Assembly (NCBI RefSeq): GCF_000003815.2
Contig: NC_049996.1
Span: 12,589,131-12,653,130, forward strand
Reading direction: 5' to 3'
Length of the DNA: 64,000 bases
Source: Branchiostoma floridae
Taxonomy: Eukaryota > Chordata > Leptocardii > Amphioxiformes > Branchiostomatidae
Positions 57,890 to 64,000 of this stretch are shown piece after piece; within the stretch, counting starts at the first letter, position 1, and each line of letters opens with the position of its first letter. The notes under the pieces were generated by a model. It saw only the letters and a program-made list of their open reading frames with translations, searched no databases and had not been told where the DNA came from. The position numbers were made by a program, and so were the translations under genes.

Positions 57890-59190
57890 TGACCCAAAAC
57901 AGCTGATTATGTCGTACAGAAGTAAGTGTTTTTGTAATTATTATAAAAATTGTAGCTTTATTTGGTACAAATTACGCAAATATAAATATTTCTGACACCC
58001 TTTGTACCCTAATTCGTGTTCCATTATGAACTATTCCCTTAAGATGCATGAGCGGGAATTTTAAATACTTTTCATGACCAAACTGGTGGGTGCCAGCTCT
58101 TTTATATTCCAATAAAAACTTATGGGAAAGTGGACAAAACGTCATTTTCTCCTGAATCAAAACTTTTTAAATCCAAAAACTTTTGACCATAGATAAAAAC
58201 GTGTTAACAAATTCTGTTACAGCTATTCTCCAAATAAACCCACCCTTTCCTGTTTTACACATTCTCTCATCAGCCAGGGGCTGATAAGGCCACCCAGTGC
58301 CCCCACACATGTGGACAGGGTGCTAGAAGCATAATTTAGTCAGGCCAAATTCTTGGTCATGCTACGGGCGCGTTGGATACACCCGATCCCTCGATCTCGG
58401 AAGATAAGATATGGGAGTCCCCCAACCAAGGACGACTGGATTGCTGTAGCCTCCCAAAGCTTTCCACAAAGTCGTCTTCCGGGAGGGACGTAAAACGGGG
58501 GTCCCGTGCTCGAGGAGGTGCCTCGACCACGTTAAACAGCCTCATTACTCATCGGGTACCTACTGGCTGCAAATACACCATATATTTATTATATTATAAA
58601 GCTGATAAATTATTCTCCTATCCAGCGTAGTCAATTTGTTTAGAGACTAGGCCCCAAATACCAGAACCCTTGGGCTGGTACTCTAGGCTTCAAACAGCCA
58701 GCTGATGACCATTCCACTATATTATATGGGTTGCCAACTTCAAAAGCAGGAGAAAAGCAACTTTGATGAATATAAAGTCTGTCTTGCCATAGCCACACCA
58801 AAACTGGAAAGATTTCCCACTAAGGATTTTAACTGTGGCACCACAAACTGAACTAGTGCTACATATCGTGTTTGAGAGCAACAGTGAAAAACCCTTCCAA
58901 ATTATAACAGTCAGAGAAACGTAATGTACATTGTCAAATTAAGATGATTGTCAAAATACTTCTTCAGTGTTACAGCAAATAACTTTATTTGAAAATTGTT
59001 GAGTAGAAAAAAACATAGGCAACTCCTCAACAACATGGTACATGTACCTACACCTACAGCCACTAAACTATATCATCAGATATAAGTCAACTGTAAAAAA
59101 AGAAAAATAACAGAAGCAACAAATAGAAACGCCAAAAGTTAGTTTGTTAACGTAGTCATCTTATGAGACAATCTCTTTTGCTAATAAGTA
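57890..59190. other. intergenic, with one likely retroelement tail
   Basis: At 58360-58600 a GC-rich block (gtcttccgggagggacgtaa, then acgggggtcccgtgctcg) ends in an AT tail and looks like the 3' end of a retroelement. The rest is AT-rich with no gene. Confidence 0.35.
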
Positions 59191-59194
59191 CGTA

Positions 59195-59985
59195 GAGCTC
59201 AATATTGGTATCATTGAAAAGGTCTTTCAGTATGTAGTTGTAATCTGAAAACCGTCTTCAAAATGGGCACTTTCTTCTCGAGATGTGAGTGAAGCACATC
59301 CCTCTTAAACCTTAGAAGCTAGGCTTAGGGTTAGGGTTGTGCTTAGAGCCACCATGGCTAAGATCAGGATATGTTTTGGTCAGTCAGACTTGGTATCATT
59401 GGAAAGGTCTCTTGGTACGTAGTTGTAATCTGAAAACCGTTTTCAAAACGAGTGCTTTCTTTTCGAAAGCAGGGAAGCAAATATAATGTATTAACATTGT
59501 CATGAATTTTAAGTGCCAAGGTCACAGTGAAAACCATGCATGCACAAAAATACAAGCACCATAAACATTTCAATATCTAAACCCGTTTTCAAAACAGTTT
59601 TCAGATTACACCTATATACCAAGAGACCTTTCCAATAATAAGTTTGACCAACCAAAACACATTCTTAGCCATGTTGGCTCTAAGCACAACTCAAACCCTA
59701 ACCCTAACTGGTAGGGTTAGGATTGTGCTTAACTCATATCTCGAGAAGAAAGCACCCATTTTGAAATGGGTTTTCAGATTGAAGCTACGAACCAAGAGAC
59801 CATTCCAATGAGACCAAGATTGACAGACCAAAACACATTTTTAGCCATGTTGGCTCTAAGTACAACCCTAACCCCAACCCTAACCCTAACCCTAACCCTA
59901 GCTGCCAGGGTTAGGGTTGTGCTTAACATCTCGAGAAGAAAGCACCCGCTCTGAAAACCTGTGCCTAAAGCTACAAAAAACAACA
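59195..59985. repeat. palindromic repeat cluster with interstitial telomeric (TTAGGG/CCCTAA) tracts
   Basis: A ~180-bp unit (landmarks ggtatcattg, aaggtct, tagttgtaatctgaaaaccg, tcgagaagaaagcaccc) occurs at least four times in both orientations. Short (TTAGGG)2 or (CCCTAA)2-5 tracts sit at its joints: 59323-59338, 59695-59730 and 59866-59918. At the last two, CCCTAA tracts run into an inverted TTAGGG tract across a few bases. TTAGGG is the chordate telomere motif. Confidence 0.8.
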
Positions 59986-60635
59986 CATAACTCAACTGGC
60001 ATGTAAATCAAGATCTACAATCAAGGTCTACAATATTTAACTATTAGTATTACAGGAATTTTTAAAAATGAATCAAAACGTAACAAAACTACTACTACAA
60101 AATGTATAGTAAAGTGTTATTCTAAGGAACAATTGATGGGATCCAAAGACTACAGGTTCCATCCTGTTAGTACAATAATATGAGAAATAAAACATAATAC
60201 TGAAAAACATAGTCAAAGAAATATACTTATATTAGTACTACTAGTAATACATTGTAATGTTTGCCTTGTGACATACCTTATGTCCAAACTAGTACAAAAT
60301 ACTTCAAAACTAGAAAACATCAATCAATACTACCAGTAGTGTGGTATGAAGGGTAACAAAATCAAACATACAAAACTTTGTGTACTTCCCAGCCTTCCCA
60401 TGAAAGTATCTAATAATAATGACGAAATCATCCACTTTTCATCACTTCAAAGAAATGAAACCCAGCATACACAGTTACAACATTTCATGTGTTATTTTAC
60501 AACACAATATTCTGTGTAAGTAAAAGCATAAGTGTTTCCTCACTTTCTGTACGCAAAACTATTTATGGTAGTAGAAACTCATGACAGTTGTAGACTTAGT
60601 CCTAAATTTTGAAAGGGTCTCTCTCATCTTCATTC
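59986..60635. other. intergenic, AT-rich
   Basis: No coding frame, element end or RNA is visible. It may include the 3'UTR of the zinc-finger gene. Confidence 0.3.
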
Positions 60636-60639
60636 AGCA

Positions 60640-63203
<2,564 letters not shown>

Positions 63204-63400
63204 TTACAGTTATCAGCAACAATACTGGGGAATATTTGAATAGAAACTGACGTTTCTGGAGAAAGATATGGGAAGGACTCCGCAGCGTTCCGTTACTCAC
63301 TCGCCAGACGTGGACGCGGGCGGAAGCTCTGGCAGTGACCCGGAAGTACTCCTCCTTGTAGGTCAAACATTGCCACCTGATTATCCTGATAAAGTTGAAG
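63204..63400 (-). other. possible first exon and promoter of the second zinc-finger gene
   Basis: A consensus donor (ctgtaag|gtaagtag) at 63203, and another within the segment (tggcga|gtgagta near 63297), follow a GC-rich patch (cttccgcccgcgtccacgtc). Absence of a long ATG frame fits 5'UTR. The assignment rests on order and strand. Confidence 0.35.
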
Positions 63401-64000
63401 AATGCCCTTCTACCGACACTGATTGTTGATGACAAACTTGTCGCGTCATGGTATTTACACATTCCCGAAGATCTGACAACTATTTCAACCTCCTTGTTAC
63501 CACCAATTAGTTGTCAATCATGCATTAGTCCATTATCTGCATGTGGGGTATTTGTGTTACATTTTAGATTCCTACTATGGAGAACACTGGAATTACTTGT
63601 ATAACATTTCCTCAGTCATTGTGAAAATTAACTAATCAATTACATCAATTTTTGCTCGTTGGAGTCGTTGCTTAACAAATTGAACAGAAATAAAGAAAAG
63701 TATGCCCTGGAAATTCCTCTCCATGTCACTTAGTTATGAAATGCTTCATCCACAACCTTACAATGGCCAGGATATGTCCACTATGAAGACATCGTTTTTG
63801 AAGAAAGAACACTCTCGGAGACTGTGTTGTGACAGCTAATCTGTGTCCTTTAATGACAAAAGTAAACTTCACTGCCCTAGGATTACACCAATCACTCATG
63901 TCTGCTGGGAATAGACCATTTCATGTTAGTGGGTGGAGGAGACTAACAGCAGGTACATGCATGGGTGAAAACTGTTACAAAACCAGGCAAGATAGCAATG
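63401..64000. other. intergenic, nothing recognised
   Basis: No coding frame, repeat or element boundary that I can support. Confidence 0.3.

Noticed and set aside
59866-59918. Chromosome-fusion scar at the telomeric tracts
   Set aside because: A fusion would give TTAGGG followed by CCCTAA; here the order is the opposite and the tracts are very short.

Overview
The window looks like cephalochordate (amphioxus, Branchiostoma-type) nuclear DNA. Genes have small exons with GT-AG introns. The recognisable proteins are animal ones: FLACC1, interleukin-17, a carotenoid oxygenase, an LRR receptor and two long C2H2 zinc-finger arrays. Intergenic DNA is full of MITEs, tRNA-derived SINEs, LINE tails and minisatellites, and interstitial TTAGGG repeats are present. 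The genus is an inference from protein style and repeat types; no search was run.

Layout. 1-2120 (-): single-coding-exon LRR transmembrane receptor, cut by the left edge, with probable 5'UTR exons at 5480-5573 and from 5794. 6.3-9.4 kb: two inverted-repeat elements, a 43-bp minisatellite and a 25-bp minisatellite. 10.5-13.7 kb (-): complete three-exon carotenoid oxygenase with a predicted signal peptide; its stop codon touches one of two adjacent MITEs. 15.8-20.0 kb (+): probable small spliced gene of unknown function, with a triplicated exon-like unit and a 38-bp minisatellite in its large intron. 20-26.9 kb: mostly non-coding, with a 1-kb foldback element carrying a SINE. 27.1-28.4 kb (-): 15-finger C2H2 gene. 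29-32.3 kb: long-TIR element and LINE 3' ends.

35.6-57.8 kb (-): the largest gene, orthologous to FLACC1/ALS2CR12, a coiled-coil sperm-flagellum protein. All exon junction phases are consistent and two alternative first coding exons are visible. Its last intron contains, on the opposite strand, a complete two-exon interleukin-17 gene (38925-39853). Four perfect kappa-B decamers lie in the 2.3 kb upstream of it. A ~210-bp palindromic MITE family occurs four times inside the FLACC1 locus, once inside a SINE.

58.3-60 kb: mobile-element debris and a palindromic repeat with telomeric TTAGGG tracts. 60.6-62.0 kb (-): second C2H2 array, broken by a 1-bp frameshift, with a decayed last finger. A likely 5' exon lies near 63.2 kb.

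The genes do not form a pathway. The immune theme (LRR receptor with tyrosine-rich tail, IL-17 with kappa-B sites) is the main biological thread; FLACC1 and IL-17 are linked physically by nesting.
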